The notes below the pieces were generated by a model. The model did not search any database. It was not told the origin of the DNA and saw nothing but the letters and a program-made list of their open reading frames with translations. From positions 96,852 to 160,851 of IMG/VR virus record IMGVR_UViG_3300020438_000008: 64,000 nt of DNA. The stretch is one strand, 5' to 3'. The translations under genes and the position numbers were made by a program. Of this stretch, positions 16,966 through 25,718 are shown piece by piece. The DNA is from a virus. Position 1 is the stretch's first letter. Every line of letters begins with the position of its first letter.

Positions 16966-19278
16966 ATGAGCGAAATACAAGTAATTAAAAGAGACGGCAC
17001 TCCAGAGCCGCTAGACCTGGAAAAAATGCACAAAGTTGTGATGTTTGCATGTGAAGACATTGCGGCGGTTAGTGCAAGTGAAGTAGAATTAAAATCACAT
17101 ATTCAATTTTATGATGGCATAAAAAGTGAAGAAGTACAAGAGACTTTAATTAAAGCGGCCGCAGACTTAATTTCAGAAGAAACACCAAATTATCAATGGG
17201 TTGCAGGCAATCTAGTGAATTATCATTTGAGAAAAATGGTATATAACAGTTTCGACCCATGGCATATTAGAGATATTATCAAACTTAATACTAAAAATGG
17301 TTTTTATGATCCGGCATTACTTAGGGATTACTCAAAAAAAGAATGGGATGAAATTAATAGTTTTATCAAACATGATAGAGATTTTAATATTGCATATGTT
17401 GGTATGGAACAATTTCGTGGAAAATATTTAGTACAAAATCGTGTAACTGGTAAGCATTTTGAAACGCCACAAGTTGCATATGTTTTAATTGCCGCTTCAT
17501 TATTTGGTAATTATCCTAAGGAAACAAGATTGAAATATGTCAAAGAGTACTATGATGCTATTAGTAGTTTTGATATATCTCTACCTACACCTGTCATGGC
17601 TGGCGTAAGAACACCACAAAGACAGTTTTCATCCTGTGTTTTGATTGAGACAGACGACTCACTTGATTCTATAAATGCTACCTCAAGTTCAGTAGTTAAG
17701 TATGTTTCTCAAAAAGCAGGAATTGGTATTGGTGCAGGTAGCATACGTGCTATCAATTCACCGATACGTAATGGTGATGCAAGTCATACAGGTGTTATTC
17801 CTTTTTATAAACTATTTCAAGCAAGTGTAAAATCATGTTCACAAGGTGGTGTACGTGGTGGAGCGGCTACTTTGTATTATCCTATTTGGCATTACGAAGT
17901 AGAAGACTTACTTGTTTTAAAAAATAACAAAGGCACAGACGATAACAGAGTACGTCATATGGATTATGGTGTGCAATTTAATAAACTAATGTATGAACGT
18001 CTAATGACAGGTGGAAACGTTTCATTATTTTCACCTAGTGATGTTCCTGGTTTATACGAAGCATTCTTCAATGACCAAGATAAGTTTAGAGAACTATACG
18101 AAAAAGCAGAACGTAATACAAGATTACGTAAAAAATCTATTCCTGCAACTGAGTTATTTTCTTCATTTATGAATGAAAGAAAGAATACAGGTCGTATCTA
18201 TTTGATGAACGTTGACCATGCAAATGACCATAGTTCATTTGTAACAGAGAAAGCACCAATCAAACAATCTAACTTATGTTGTGAAATTAATTTACCTACT
18301 AAACCTTTGAAACATATGCATGATGAAGAAGGTGAGATTGCTCTTTGTACTCTTAGTGCTATTAATTGGGGTACTATTAGAACACCAGAAGAATTTGCTA
18401 AGCCTTGTGAATTAGCAGTACGTGGATTAGATGCTCTATTAGATTATCAGAGATATCCTGTACTTGCGGCTGAAATTTCAACTAACAATAGAAGACCTCT
18501 TGGTGTTGGTATTATTAACTTTGCATATTGGTTAGCTAAGAATGATACAAACTATTCAAATCCAGATTTAAAACTAATAGATGAATGGGCAGAGGCTTGG
18601 TCATATTATCTTATTAAATCATCAAATATCTTAGCACAAGAAAAAGGTGCATGTCCATTATCTAACGAGACAAAGTATGGTAACGGACTTTTACCAATAG
18701 ATACATATAAACCTGAGGTTGATGAATTAGTTAAAAGAAAATATACCCAAGATTGGACTTCACTAAGAAAAGATTTAAAAGAACATGGTATTCGTAATTC
18801 TACATTAATGGCTCTTATGCCAGCAGAGACATCTGCACAAATATCGAATTCAACTAATGGTATTGAACCACCAAGAAGTATGGTCAGTATCAAGCAATCA
18901 AAACATGGCGTTTTAAAGCAAGTTGTACCCGGTATTCACAAGTTAAAGAATAAATATGAGTTACTATGGGAACAAGAATCTCCTGAAGGATATCTAAAAA
19001 TTATGGCAGTATTACAGAAATATATCGACCAAGGTATATCTGTCAATACAAGCTATAATCCAATATTCTTTGAAGATGAAAAGATTCCTATGAGTATTAT
19101 GTTGCAACATCTTATTATGTTTTACAAATATGGTGGAAAGCAACTTTACTATTTTAACACATTCGATGGACAAGGTGAAATCGATGTGAGCAAAGACATT
19201 CCAGAAGAATTAAAATCAAGGGATGAATTTGATAGTGATTTAGAATATGAAGAATATTGTGATAGTTGTGCTATCTAA
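16966..19278 (+). CDS. nrdA: Class Ia ribonucleotide reductase, large subunit
   Basis: 770 residues. An N-terminal ATP-cone (IQVIKRDGTPEPLDLEKMHK) is followed by the catalytic barrel. Active-site cysteines: RQFSSCVLIE (about residue 223) and NLCCEINLPT (about 436-445), and a C-terminal redox pair in EYCDSCAI. It supplies deoxynucleotides for phage replication with NrdB. One short gene separates it from nrdB. Confidence 0.96.
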   Translation: MSEIQVIKRDGTPEPLDLEKMHKVVMFACEDIAAVSASEVELKSHIQFYDGIKSEEVQETLIKAAADLISEETPNYQWVAGNLVNYHLRKMVYNSFDPWHIRDIIKLNTKNGFYDPALLRDYSKKEWDEINSFIKHDRDFNIAYVGMEQFRGKYLVQNRVTGKHFETPQVAYVLIAASLFGNYPKETRLKYVKEYYDAISSFDISLPTPVMAGVRTPQRQFSSCVLIETDDSLDSINATSSSVVKYVSQKAGIGIGAGSIRAINSPIRNGDASHTGVIPFYKLFQASVKSCSQGGVRGGAATLYYPIWHYEVEDLLVLKNNKGTDDNRVRHMDYGVQFNKLMYERLMTGGNVSLFSPSDVPGLYEAFFNDQDKFRELYEKAERNTRLRKKSIPATELFSSFMNERKNTGRIYLMNVDHANDHSSFVTEKAPIKQSNLCCEINLPTKPLKHMHDEEGEIALCTLSAINWGTIRTPEEFAKPCELAVRGLDALLDYQRYPVLAAEISTNNRRPLGVGIINFAYWLAKNDTNYSNPDLKLIDEWAEAWSYYLIKSSNILAQEKGACPLSNETKYGNGLLPIDTYKPEVDELVKRKYTQDWTSLRKDLKEHGIRNSTLMALMPAETSAQISNSTNGIEPPRSMVSIKQSKHGVLKQVVPGIHKLKNKYELLWEQESPEGYLKIMAVLQKYIDQGISVNTSYNPIFFEDEKIPMSIMLQHLIMFYKYGGKQLYYFNTFDGQGEIDVSKDIPEELKSRDEFDSDLEYEEYCDSCAI

Positions 19279-19850
19279 TGAGAGATATAAACTCTGTATT
19301 AGCTAAGGGAACTATCGCAGAATATTATTCATTTTTTAAGAGTGACGAGGAAAAAGTGGGATGGGTCTGTGTCAGACCAGATTATAATCCTGCAATACCT
19401 AATTTTGTGTGGTCTAAAACATGTAGACAACATAAACACGACCAGAACATATGTAATATGTTTATGGATAGTAAGGAAGACTTTAGATACGTTGACCTTA
19501 AAATTAAAGGAGATAGGGAACACAAAGACTATGATGAATTTTTAGATAAACTAATTGAACGTATGAATAAAAATGCAATGCTTATTCATATATCTAGTTG
19601 GATTAGTGGTAAAGATACATCTACAACCTTAAGTAGTAATGGATTATTTGAGTACGTTTTAAATAGAATATGTGATGAAGTAAACAATCACTTTATTTTA
19701 GAAATAACAGACAAAATGTCAAATATAGACGAACCATCGGCTTTAGATTTTATTACAAAAAGGGTAAATACAATAGATAATTGTGTAACTGCATCTTATC
19801 AAAGAGAATTAATAAACGAAGATTTAATTGATTATGTTAGAATCAAATGA
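19278..19850 (+). CDS. Unknown protein between nrdA and nrdB
   Basis: 190 residues from the ATG overlapping the nrdA stop (TAATG). It contains VGWVCVRPDYNPAIPNFVW near the start, several Cys/His residues (KTCRQHKHDQNIC) and a helical C-terminus. No glutaredoxin CxxC is seen, so it is not the usual T4 NrdC. Overlap with both neighbours suggests it is co-translated with the reductase. Function unknown. Confidence 0.65.
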   Translation: MRDINSVLAKGTIAEYYSFFKSDEEKVGWVCVRPDYNPAIPNFVWSKTCRQHKHDQNICNMFMDSKEDFRYVDLKIKGDREHKDYDEFLDKLIERMNKNAMLIHISSWISGKDTSTTLSSNGLFEYVLNRICDEVNNHFILEITDKMSNIDEPSALDFITKRVNTIDNCVTASYQRELINEDLIDYVRIK

Positions 19851-19891
19851 CAAAGAAACAGAATAAGAAAGATAAGAAAGAGAGAAATAAA

Positions 19892-21022
19892 ATGTCAGTA
19901 TTCAATTCCGACAATAGGGCAGACCATACGAAAGCCTTAGCATTTTTAGACCCATCGGGTGGGGTAGCAATTCAACGTTATGATATGCTAAAGTATAAAC
20001 AGTTTGATAAGTTAACAGACAAACAGTTAGGTTTCTTTTGGAGACCAGAAGAAGTGGACGTTCTTAAGGATGCGAATGACTTTAAAAATTTAACAGCCCA
20101 CGAACAACATATTTTTACAAGTAATCTAAAGAGACAAATTCTTTTAGATTCTGTACAAGGTCGTGCACCAGTCGAGGCATTCTGTCCGATTGTATCTATT
20201 CCAGAACTAGAAGCATGGATTCAAACTTGGACATTTTCAGAAACAATTCACTCACGTTCTTACACACATATTATTAGAAATGTGTATTCTGACCCATCAA
20301 AAATCTTTGATGAAATGATGGACATCAATGAGATTATGGATTGTGCAGATGATATTTCTAAAAACTATGATGAATTAATTGAAATGACAGGTTACTATAA
20401 TTTACTAGGTGAAGGCACTCATACAGTAAATGGTAAAAAAGTAGCAATCAGTAAATACGAAATTAAAAAATCTCTATACAAAACTCTTATGAGTGTAAAC
20501 ATTTTAGAAGGTGTTCGTTTCTATGTTTCATTTGCTTGTAGTTGGGCGTTTGCTGAACTAAAAAGAATGGAAGGCAATGCAAAGATTATTAAACTTATTG
20601 CACGTGACGAAAACTTACACTTAGCAAGTACACAAACTCTACTAAAACTTCTACCAAAAGACGATCCAGATTACATAAAGATTGCAAAAGAAACAGAAGA
20701 AGAATGTATTAAGATGTTTGTAGATGCAGTAGAACAAGAAAAACAATGGGCTGAGTATCTATTTAAAGATGGTTCGATGATTGGTCTAAACGCAAAACTA
20801 CTTGAAGATTATATTGAGTGGATTTGTTGTAAACGTATGACCGCAGTTGGACTAAAATGCCCATACAAAACATCACAAGCTAACCCATTACCGTGGACAC
20901 AAAAATGGATTGCTGGTGCTGATGTACAAGTTGCACCTCAAGAGACAGAGATTTCATCTTATGTTATTGGTGGTGTAAAACAAGACGTTGATAAAGAGAC
21001 ATTTGGCGGAATGACTCTATGA
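19892..21022 (+). CDS. nrdB: Class Ia ribonucleotide reductase, small subunit
   Basis: 376 residues from the ATG at 19892, preceded by AGAGAG and aligned with the T4 NrdB N-terminus (MSTVFN; here MSVFNS). An in-frame ATG at 19847 would add a lysine-rich 15-residue tail and overlaps the preceding gene. Di-iron ligand motifs are visible: TWTFSETIHSRSYTHI (Glu, His) and ARDENLHLAST (Glu, His). Generates the tyrosyl radical for NrdA. Confidence 0.95.
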   Translation: MSVFNSDNRADHTKALAFLDPSGGVAIQRYDMLKYKQFDKLTDKQLGFFWRPEEVDVLKDANDFKNLTAHEQHIFTSNLKRQILLDSVQGRAPVEAFCPIVSIPELEAWIQTWTFSETIHSRSYTHIIRNVYSDPSKIFDEMMDINEIMDCADDISKNYDELIEMTGYYNLLGEGTHTVNGKKVAISKYEIKKSLYKTLMSVNILEGVRFYVSFACSWAFAELKRMEGNAKIIKLIARDENLHLASTQTLLKLLPKDDPDYIKIAKETEEECIKMFVDAVEQEKQWAEYLFKDGSMIGLNAKLLEDYIEWICCKRMTAVGLKCPYKTSQANPLPWTQKWIAGADVQVAPQETEISSYVIGGVKQDVDKETFGGMTL

Positions 21023-21273
21023 TTGACACAAATGCAATAGGTGATATTGTATACGATGTAGAAGACCATGTAGCGATAACACCGAAAACTGATGCTCATT
21101 ATTGCTTAATACCAAAGGTTGTAGAACAAAACGTTATCTTAAAACTACAAAAGATAATGATGGATATCGGCAATCATAATGTTGAAAACGATAACTGTCA
21201 GAGTTATGAAGTGACAATGAGATTTATAAACAATCACCCTGTAGTGGAAATGTTTATTAACAAAGAGGACTAA
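21019..21273 (+). CDS. Small protein of unknown function downstream of nrdB
   Basis: 84 residues overlapping nrdB by 4 nt (ATGA) and ending directly before the methyltransferase start. Contains IVYDVEDHVAI and NCQSYEVTMRFINNHPVVEM. No known domain seen. Confidence 0.6.
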   Translation: MIDTNAIGDIVYDVEDHVAITPKTDAHYCLIPKVVEQNVILKLQKIMMDIGNHNVENDNCQSYEVTMRFINNHPVVEMFINKED

Positions 21274-21912
21274 ATGACTGAATTCACAGAAGAATGGATT
21301 AGACTTAATAATTTCAAATTTGCTATGTCTAATGAAGTAGCAAGATTACCAGAAACTGAACTAGATAGAAAACTAATAGATAGACAATTACCACCATTTG
21401 TACAGGCTTCATATCCAGATAAGAAAGATATCAATATACTTGATATTGGCTGTAACGAAGGCTATGCTATGGAAAAATTTTCCGAGTTGGGATATACCAA
21501 CGTTCAGGGAATTACTATTGAAAAAGAAGAATGGGATAAATGTAAAGCAAAAGACTTAAAAGTGCATCTTATGGATTATAACTTTAATCAAGTAATGAAC
21601 AACTATTTTCATATTGTATGGATGCGACAATCATTACAGTTTTCTCACATGCCTTTTTATACTATGTTAGAACTCAATAGAATGATGAAAATCAATGGTT
21701 GGGCTTACATAGAAGTACCACATTCAGCGAATCAACACAAATATTATGCTACATTGCATCCGGATAATTATAGATTGTTTATGATTCGTGCAGGTTTTGA
21801 AGTAGTACAATACGACTCATATGAACTATCTTCTGGTGATGAAAAAGAAAATCATGTCTTTTTTGCGTTAAATAAAAGAAGAAACGTAACTTTACCTGAC
21901 GCCACTGCTTAA
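21274..21912 (+). CDS. Class I SAM-dependent methyltransferase
   Basis: 212 residues. SAM-binding motif I NILDIGCNEGYAMEKF is near residue 46, then VQGITIEKEEWDKC and IVWMRQSLQFSHMP (motif IV/post region) in the order of Rossmann methyltransferases. A C-terminal IRAGFEVVQYDSYEL fits the family. The substrate is not readable; closest in style to small-molecule or sugar methyltransferases. Its stop lies in a hairpin that may end the nrd operon. Confidence 0.75.
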   Translation: MTEFTEEWIRLNNFKFAMSNEVARLPETELDRKLIDRQLPPFVQASYPDKKDINILDIGCNEGYAMEKFSELGYTNVQGITIEKEEWDKCKAKDLKVHLMDYNFNQVMNNYFHIVWMRQSLQFSHMPFYTMLELNRMMKINGWAYIEVPHSANQHKYYATLHPDNYRLFMIRAGFEVVQYDSYELSSGDEKENHVFFALNKRRNVTLPDATA

Positions 21913-21940
21913 AAAGTCCAATATTTCTGCGGCTTTTTAA
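21909..21940 (+). terminator. Possible terminator after methyltransferase
   Basis: Inverted repeat TTAAAAAG / CTTTTTAA with a long loop, followed by A/T-rich DNA. A host-type promoter lies 15 nt beyond. AT-rich stem, so uncertain. Confidence 0.4.
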
Positions 21941-21954
21941 TATATATTTTTTCC

Positions 21955-21983
21955 TTGACATACTATGCAACTTATGATATTCT
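21955..21983 (+). promoter_or_regulatory. Host sigma70-type promoter
   Basis: TTGACA (21955-21960), 17-bp spacer, TATTCT (21978-21983), upstream of the HTH gene at 22008. Confidence 0.68.
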
Positions 21984-22007
21984 ATATCCTAAGAAAAGGA
22001 GGTACTT

Positions 22008-22325
22008 ATGTTTAATTGGTTAAACGGTACAAGTACAAAAAAATCTTTTTCTAAATTAGAAAAAGGAGAAACGATGAAAACATCAAAACAAGACAGAATA
22101 ATCAATGCACTAAAAGACGGAGAGGCATTGACGGAAGCAACTATCAAAAATAGATATGGTGTTGCTAATCCGAGAGCAACTATCAGTGCTTTGAGAATGA
22201 AAGGTTACGCCGTATATGCTAACAAAAGCAAACACGGTAAAACTGTGTACAGACTCGGCGCTCCACTAAGAAGGGTTGTAGCCGCTGGTTACAGAGCCCT
22301 AGCAGACGAAAAAGTGTTTGGGTAA
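22008..22325 (+). CDS. HTH-domain DNA-binding protein with two good start sites
   Basis: 105 residues. From residue 23 on (KTSKQDRIINALKDGEALTE, then NPRATISALRMKGYAV) it forms a short winged-helix/HTH domain common in marine T4-like phages, probably a transcriptional regulator. The start at 22008 has AGGAGG 5 nt upstream; a second in-frame ATG at 22074 has its own GGAG 6 nt upstream, so a short form lacking 22 residues could also be made. Preceded by a sigma70-type promoter. Confidence 0.75.
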   Translation: MFNWLNGTSTKKSFSKLEKGETMKTSKQDRIINALKDGEALTEATIKNRYGVANPRATISALRMKGYAVYANKSKHGKTVYRLGAPLRRVVAAGYRALADEKVFG

Positions 22326-22336
22326 AACATAACATA

Positions 22337-22483
22337 ATGCCCTGGCCTGATGAAGAAGCACCAGATTGGCCCGATTGTCACATTTGTGGTCAATCACTTG
22401 ATGAGTGTGAATGCATCTGGCCAGGGCAAAACAATCAACCAAAGATGATTTATGACGAGAAAAATCAAAGTGAAATTCACTGA
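22337..22483 (+). CDS. 48-residue Cys-rich micro-protein
   Basis: Encodes a Trp/Pro/Cys-rich peptide starting MPWPDEEAPDWPDCHICGQS and continuing with an ECEC pair, a plausible single zinc-ribbon knuckle (C-x2-C ... C-x-C). No good Shine-Dalgarno is seen. It overlaps the next gene by 32 nt in another frame. Called on composition and position; could be spurious. Confidence 0.45.
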   Translation: MPWPDEEAPDWPDCHICGQSLDECECIWPGQNNQPKMIYDEKNQSEIH

Positions 22484-22643
22484 TGATAAAGAATTTACAG
22501 AAGAAAAAGAAGGTTTAGGACTTAAAAAACTATTCAAATCAATTAAGGCGCCCGATGGCCTTACTCATTTAAGAGTAGAATATACTAACAGAAAAGGCAC
22601 AAAAATCGATAGATGGGCGAAAATACCGAAAAATAAAGACTAA
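22452..22643 (+). CDS. Small basic protein of unknown function
   Basis: 63 residues rich in Lys (KIKVKFTDDKEFTEEKEGLG, RKGTKIDRWAKIPKNKD). It has no recognised domain. It ends 15 nt before a promoter for the next gene and belongs to the cluster of short early genes between the nrd genes and uvsW. Confidence 0.5.
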   Translation: MTRKIKVKFTDDKEFTEEKEGLGLKKLFKSIKAPDGLTHLRVEYTNRKGTKIDRWAKIPKNKD

Positions 22644-22657
22644 AAATGGCGAAAAAC

Positions 22658-22685
22658 TTGACATTATAGTGATTCGTGTTATTAT
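22658..22685 (+). promoter_or_regulatory. Host-type promoter, copy 1 of a duplicated promoter
   Basis: TTGACA (22658-22663), 16-bp spacer, TATTAT (22680-22685). The 44 bp from AAAACTTGACA onward match the promoter at 24174 at 39 of 44 positions. Confidence 0.75.
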
Positions 22686-22718
22686 ATATACATAATCAAA
22701 AGAGAGGGACTAAACATT

Positions 22719-23141
22719 ATGGCTTATATATCAACTAACGAAGTTAAAGAAGTAAGAAAAGCATTAAAAGAAAAGTTCGGTAAGAATATTAAATTCTCAG
22801 TAACACGTGACCATTATACAGGTATTCGTGTTGCAATTATGGAAGGTGTAATGGACTTCTATAATGATGGAGACATGGATCACACTGATAAGTATTCAGG
22901 TCGGGTTCATAAGTTTGATGGATACTCTCAAATCAATCATTATCACACACATTTTTATGGCAAGTTTGCATCGTTGTTTGACGATATAAAAGAAATTTGT
23001 CATACTGCTCCTGCTAAAGCTGAAGGCGGTAGAGCATACTACGATAACTCAGATGCCATGATTGACTACTTTGATACTGCATTTTATGTAAGCATCAATG
23101 TTGGTAAATGGGACAAACCTTATATTCAAAAGGCGGCATAA
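22719..23141 (+). CDS. LPD29-type domain protein
   Basis: 140 residues. ISTNEVKEVRKALKEKFGKN followed by KFSVTRDHYTGIRVAIMEG matches the LPD29 domain (large polyvalent protein-associated domain 29) found in phage and mobile-element proteins, often with nucleic-acid-related partners. The second half contains a His/Tyr-rich NHYHTHFYGKF. Its own promoter precedes it. Biochemical role unknown. Confidence 0.65.
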   Translation: MAYISTNEVKEVRKALKEKFGKNIKFSVTRDHYTGIRVAIMEGVMDFYNDGDMDHTDKYSGRVHKFDGYSQINHYHTHFYGKFASLFDDIKEICHTAPAKAEGGRAYYDNSDAMIDYFDTAFYVSINVGKWDKPYIQKAA

Positions 23142-23146
23142 TTTCA

Positions 23147-23287
23147 ATGTACATAGTAAAGGTGAAAGAGACTGGTGAAGTTGTAGCATATTGTTCCGAC
23201 TGGAAAGATGCTCTATCATATTTTGCTAGTGGTAAAATCGATAAAGTAACATATGTTATCGAACAAGAAGTGGAAAAGAAGAAATGA
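23147..23287 (+). CDS. 46-residue small protein
   Basis: ATG at 23147, peptide beginning MYIVKVKETGEVVAYCSDWK and ending in a Lys-rich tail. It fills the gap between two genes and its stop overlaps the next start (ATGA), a typical operon junction here. Predicted small alpha/beta fold; function unknown. Confidence 0.6.
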   Translation: MYIVKVKETGEVVAYCSDWKDALSYFASGKIDKVTYVIEQEVEKKK

Positions 23288-23541
23288 ATTTGAAGAACCA
23301 AACTTTAGAAGAGGCTGTCTCTAAAAATATTCCGGTATATTTGGTATACAAGGAAGACACTAAAGAGATTTTAGAATGGTGGCCTTTCGGTGAGGGACTA
23401 GCAAGTTCCAGTGCAAGTATGCGTAACAATATGCATGGACCTGATAGTCATAATTATGCAAGTTGGAAAGATTACGTAGTGATACGTGATAATCACAACA
23501 AGCATCTTAAACAATTGGAAGAAATAGAACGGAGATTATGA
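23284..23541 (+). CDS. Small protein of unknown function
   Basis: 85 residues, overlapping both neighbours by a few bases. Contains IPVYLVYKEDTKEILEWWPF and a charged C-terminal helix (NKHLKQLEEIERRL). No known domain recognised. Confidence 0.58.
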   Translation: MNLKNQTLEEAVSKNIPVYLVYKEDTKEILEWWPFGEGLASSSASMRNNMHGPDSHNYASWKDYVVIRDNHNKHLKQLEEIERRL

Positions 23542-24185
23542 TGCCTGCATGTAAAGGAGATACGTATTCGGTTCCACGCCCGTTTTGTTTAACAGAGGGT
23601 TGTGATAATTTGGCACACAATACTGCATCAGCGGCTAAGCCAGTCTGGCGTAAATATTGTGGTAAGTGTCATACGATACGTAGAAAGAATTTTCAAAATT
23701 TATCAGCTAATTTATCTAAAAGTCAATATCCTACTTGTTGTATAAAAAACTGTAGGAAAAAAGTAACACTATTAGGAACAGACCATCATGGTAATTTAAA
23801 GTTTTCTCAATACTGCGAAAAACACGGAGGAGTCCCATTTCATTTAACGTGGAGAAAACCTGCATGTGATAATATAAATGGTAAAGGAATGTTATCAGAT
23901 AGAAGTCCTATTGGGTTTAATTGTACAACTTATATACATTACGACCCGCCCCTTCCTAAGGGAACAAAGTGGTTAGTAGATTATGGCTTCCCACAACCAA
24001 TGTTACAAGTTGACCATATAGACGGCCATCCATATAATGAACCATTAGATGGGTCTAATTTTCAGACTTTATGTGCTTGTTGTCATAACTATAAAACTTG
24101 GAAATCTGGTGATGGACAAACCGCAGGTAGAAAAACCGCACAAAAATCAACAAATAATAATGTTGTCCAAAACTTGACAATATAG
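23541..24185 (+). CDS. HNH endonuclease
   Basis: 214 residues from the second of two adjacent ATGs (GGAG 6 nt upstream; the ATG at 23538 is an alternative). The HNH core is QVDHIDGHPYNEPLDGSNFQ followed by LCACCHNYKTW, with the DHIDG metal site and CxxC zinc knuckle. The N-terminal half carries further Cys/His pairs (FCLTEGC, YCGKCH, CCIKNC), suggesting one or two extra zinc fingers. Resembles free-standing homing-type endonucleases. The gene end runs into the promoter of the next gene. Confidence 0.8.
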   Translation: MPACKGDTYSVPRPFCLTEGCDNLAHNTASAAKPVWRKYCGKCHTIRRKNFQNLSANLSKSQYPTCCIKNCRKKVTLLGTDHHGNLKFSQYCEKHGGVPFHLTWRKPACDNINGKGMLSDRSPIGFNCTTYIHYDPPLPKGTKWLVDYGFPQPMLQVDHIDGHPYNEPLDGSNFQTLCACCHNYKTWKSGDGQTAGRKTAQKSTNNNVVQNLTI

Positions 24186-24201
24186 CGAATCGTGTTATAG
24201 T
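24174..24201 (+). promoter_or_regulatory. Host-type promoter, copy 2 of a duplicated promoter
   Basis: TTGACA (24174-24179), 16-bp spacer, TATAGT (24196-24201). Near-copy of the promoter at 22658; its 5' part lies in the end of the HNH gene. Confidence 0.77.
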
Positions 24202-24240
24202 ATATACATAATGAAAATTAACACACAAAGGAGTGAACAT

Positions 24241-25248
24241 ATGAGTGAGAACATAGTAGCACAAATTGAAAAAGGCACATACAGAAATCAATCTGTAGAA
24301 GGTGCGTTTCCCGTAGTGCAGGAACTTAAACAAGCTAAAGACGGTAGTTGGTTTATTACTGTTAATGCTGAGGACACTAAGTTTAAAAGTTCTAAAATTA
24401 GAGTTAAAGTTAACCCAGAAAATGTAAAAGTTTCTGAAGGTACTGTTGAATCAATCAACGAGTCTGATGATGATGCAATGAATAGGATTGCAGAAAGGTT
24501 TGCAATTCTTGATGAAATGACCGAGGCAACAATCGATGGTGTTGTTAGAGGTATGGTAGTTTCAGGCCCTCCAGGTGTTGGTAAAACATATGGTGTTGAG
24601 CAAGTACTTGAGAAAGATTCAATCTTTGATATGATGGCTGATAAGCCTCTTAGACATACTTTTGTAAAAGGTACAATGTCTGCGATTGGTCTTTACTCTA
24701 CACTTTACAAATACTCTGATCCAAAGAGTATCGTAGTACTAGACGATTGTGATAGTATTCTTTTTAATGAGGATGCACTAAACATTCTTAAGGCCGCTCT
24801 TGATAGTGGTAAGAAGAGGAAGATTTCTTGGAACTCTGACTCGCATTTCTTAAGAAGGGAAGGTGTTCCTGATACTTTCGAATTCAAAGGTTCAGTTATC
24901 TTTATCACTAACTTGAAATTTGATAAAGTTAAAGGTAACAAAATCAAAGACCACTTGGAAGCAATTCTTTCAAGGTGTCACTATCTTGATTTGACTATGG
25001 ACACTGCAAGAGATAAGATTTTGAGAATCAAACAGATTGCTAGAGACGGTGGTTTATTTGATACTAAAGGTCTTACTAAGGATCAAGAAGTTGAGATTAT
25101 CGATTTCATGGTTGAGAATCAAAAGAAACTGAGAGAAGTTTCTTTGAGAATGGCTCAGAAAATTGCAGACCTTAGAAATATGTCTAAGTCAGGAGATAGA
25201 TGGAAGAGTTTAGCCGAGTCAACTTGTATGAAGAGGTCAGCGGCTTAA
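24241..25248 (+). CDS. AAA ATPase
   Basis: 335 residues from the ATG at 24241 (GGAG 7 nt upstream; an upstream in-frame ATG at 24211 lies directly after the promoter and has no ribosome site). Walker A is GPPGVGKT (residues about 108-115), Walker B VVLDDCD (about 164-170), and a sensor-like VIFITNL follows. Single-domain AAA ATPases of this type occur next to uvsW in marine T4-like phages. Partner and substrate unknown. A strong terminator follows. Confidence 0.8.
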   Translation: MSENIVAQIEKGTYRNQSVEGAFPVVQELKQAKDGSWFITVNAEDTKFKSSKIRVKVNPENVKVSEGTVESINESDDDAMNRIAERFAILDEMTEATIDGVVRGMVVSGPPGVGKTYGVEQVLEKDSIFDMMADKPLRHTFVKGTMSAIGLYSTLYKYSDPKSIVVLDDCDSILFNEDALNILKAALDSGKKRKISWNSDSHFLRREGVPDTFEFKGSVIFITNLKFDKVKGNKIKDHLEAILSRCHYLDLTMDTARDKILRIKQIARDGGLFDTKGLTKDQEVEIIDFMVENQKKLREVSLRMAQKIADLRNMSKSGDRWKSLAESTCMKRSAA

Positions 25249-25281
25249 CAGTTAACTAAGAGCCATCTTAGTTAAAACCGG

Positions 25282-25325
25282 GACGGTATTAGGTTTCTCT
25301 CACTCGCCTAATACCGTCTTTTTTT
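25282..25325 (+). terminator. Very strong rho-independent terminator
   Basis: Perfect 12-bp stem GACGGTATTAGG / CCTAATACCGTC, 13-nt loop, then seven T residues. Longest stem found in the window. Confidence 0.93.
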
Positions 25326-25335
25326 ATATCTACTA

Positions 25336-25364
25336 TTGCATTTTCTTTCGAAACATGCTATAAT
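25336..25364 (+). promoter_or_regulatory. Host sigma70-type promoter close to DUF59 start
   Basis: TTGCAT (25336-25341), 17-bp spacer, TATAAT (25359-25364). The ATG at 25374 lies 9 nt beyond, so the leader would be at most a few bases and holds no ribosome site. Confidence 0.75.
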
Positions 25365-25373
25365 TTAAACATC

Positions 25374-25715
25374 ATGAATATAGAAGAAACAAAACAAAAG
25401 ATTATAGAGAATCTTAAAGGCGTTCACGACCCTGAAATGGATTGTGATGTTTATAATCTTGGATTAATTTACGAAGTAAACGTTGGAGAAATGCCTGATA
25501 CTAAAAAGTATTGTAATATATTAATGTCTCTAACCAGTGCTTTTTGTCCTGCCGCGGACATGATAGTAAATGATGTAAAAGGAGCGGCGTTAACAGTAGA
25601 GGATGTAATAGATTGTCAAGTAGAAGTAACGTTTAACCCTGCTTGGACTCCTGACAGATTAACGGAAGACGGTCATGCATATCTAAACTATATGTATTCA
25701 GATTATATGGATTAA
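25374..25715 (+). CDS. DUF59/MIP18-family protein (PaaD/SufT-like)
   Basis: 113 residues. KGVHDPEMDCDVYNLGLIYE is the MIP18 signature (DPE..+.NLGL), followed by SLTSAFCPAADMIVNDVK (the conserved T-x-x-x-C-P) and VEVTFNPAW (the +V+xxxxPxW motif). Cellular relatives help assemble or insert Fe-S clusters. The phage version may maintain Fe-S enzymes during infection. Placed directly before uvsW with a near-leaderless promoter. Confidence 0.85.
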   Translation: MNIEETKQKIIENLKGVHDPEMDCDVYNLGLIYEVNVGEMPDTKKYCNILMSLTSAFCPAADMIVNDVKGAALTVEDVIDCQVEVTFNPAWTPDRLTEDGHAYLNYMYSDYMD

Positions 25716-25718
25716 TAA

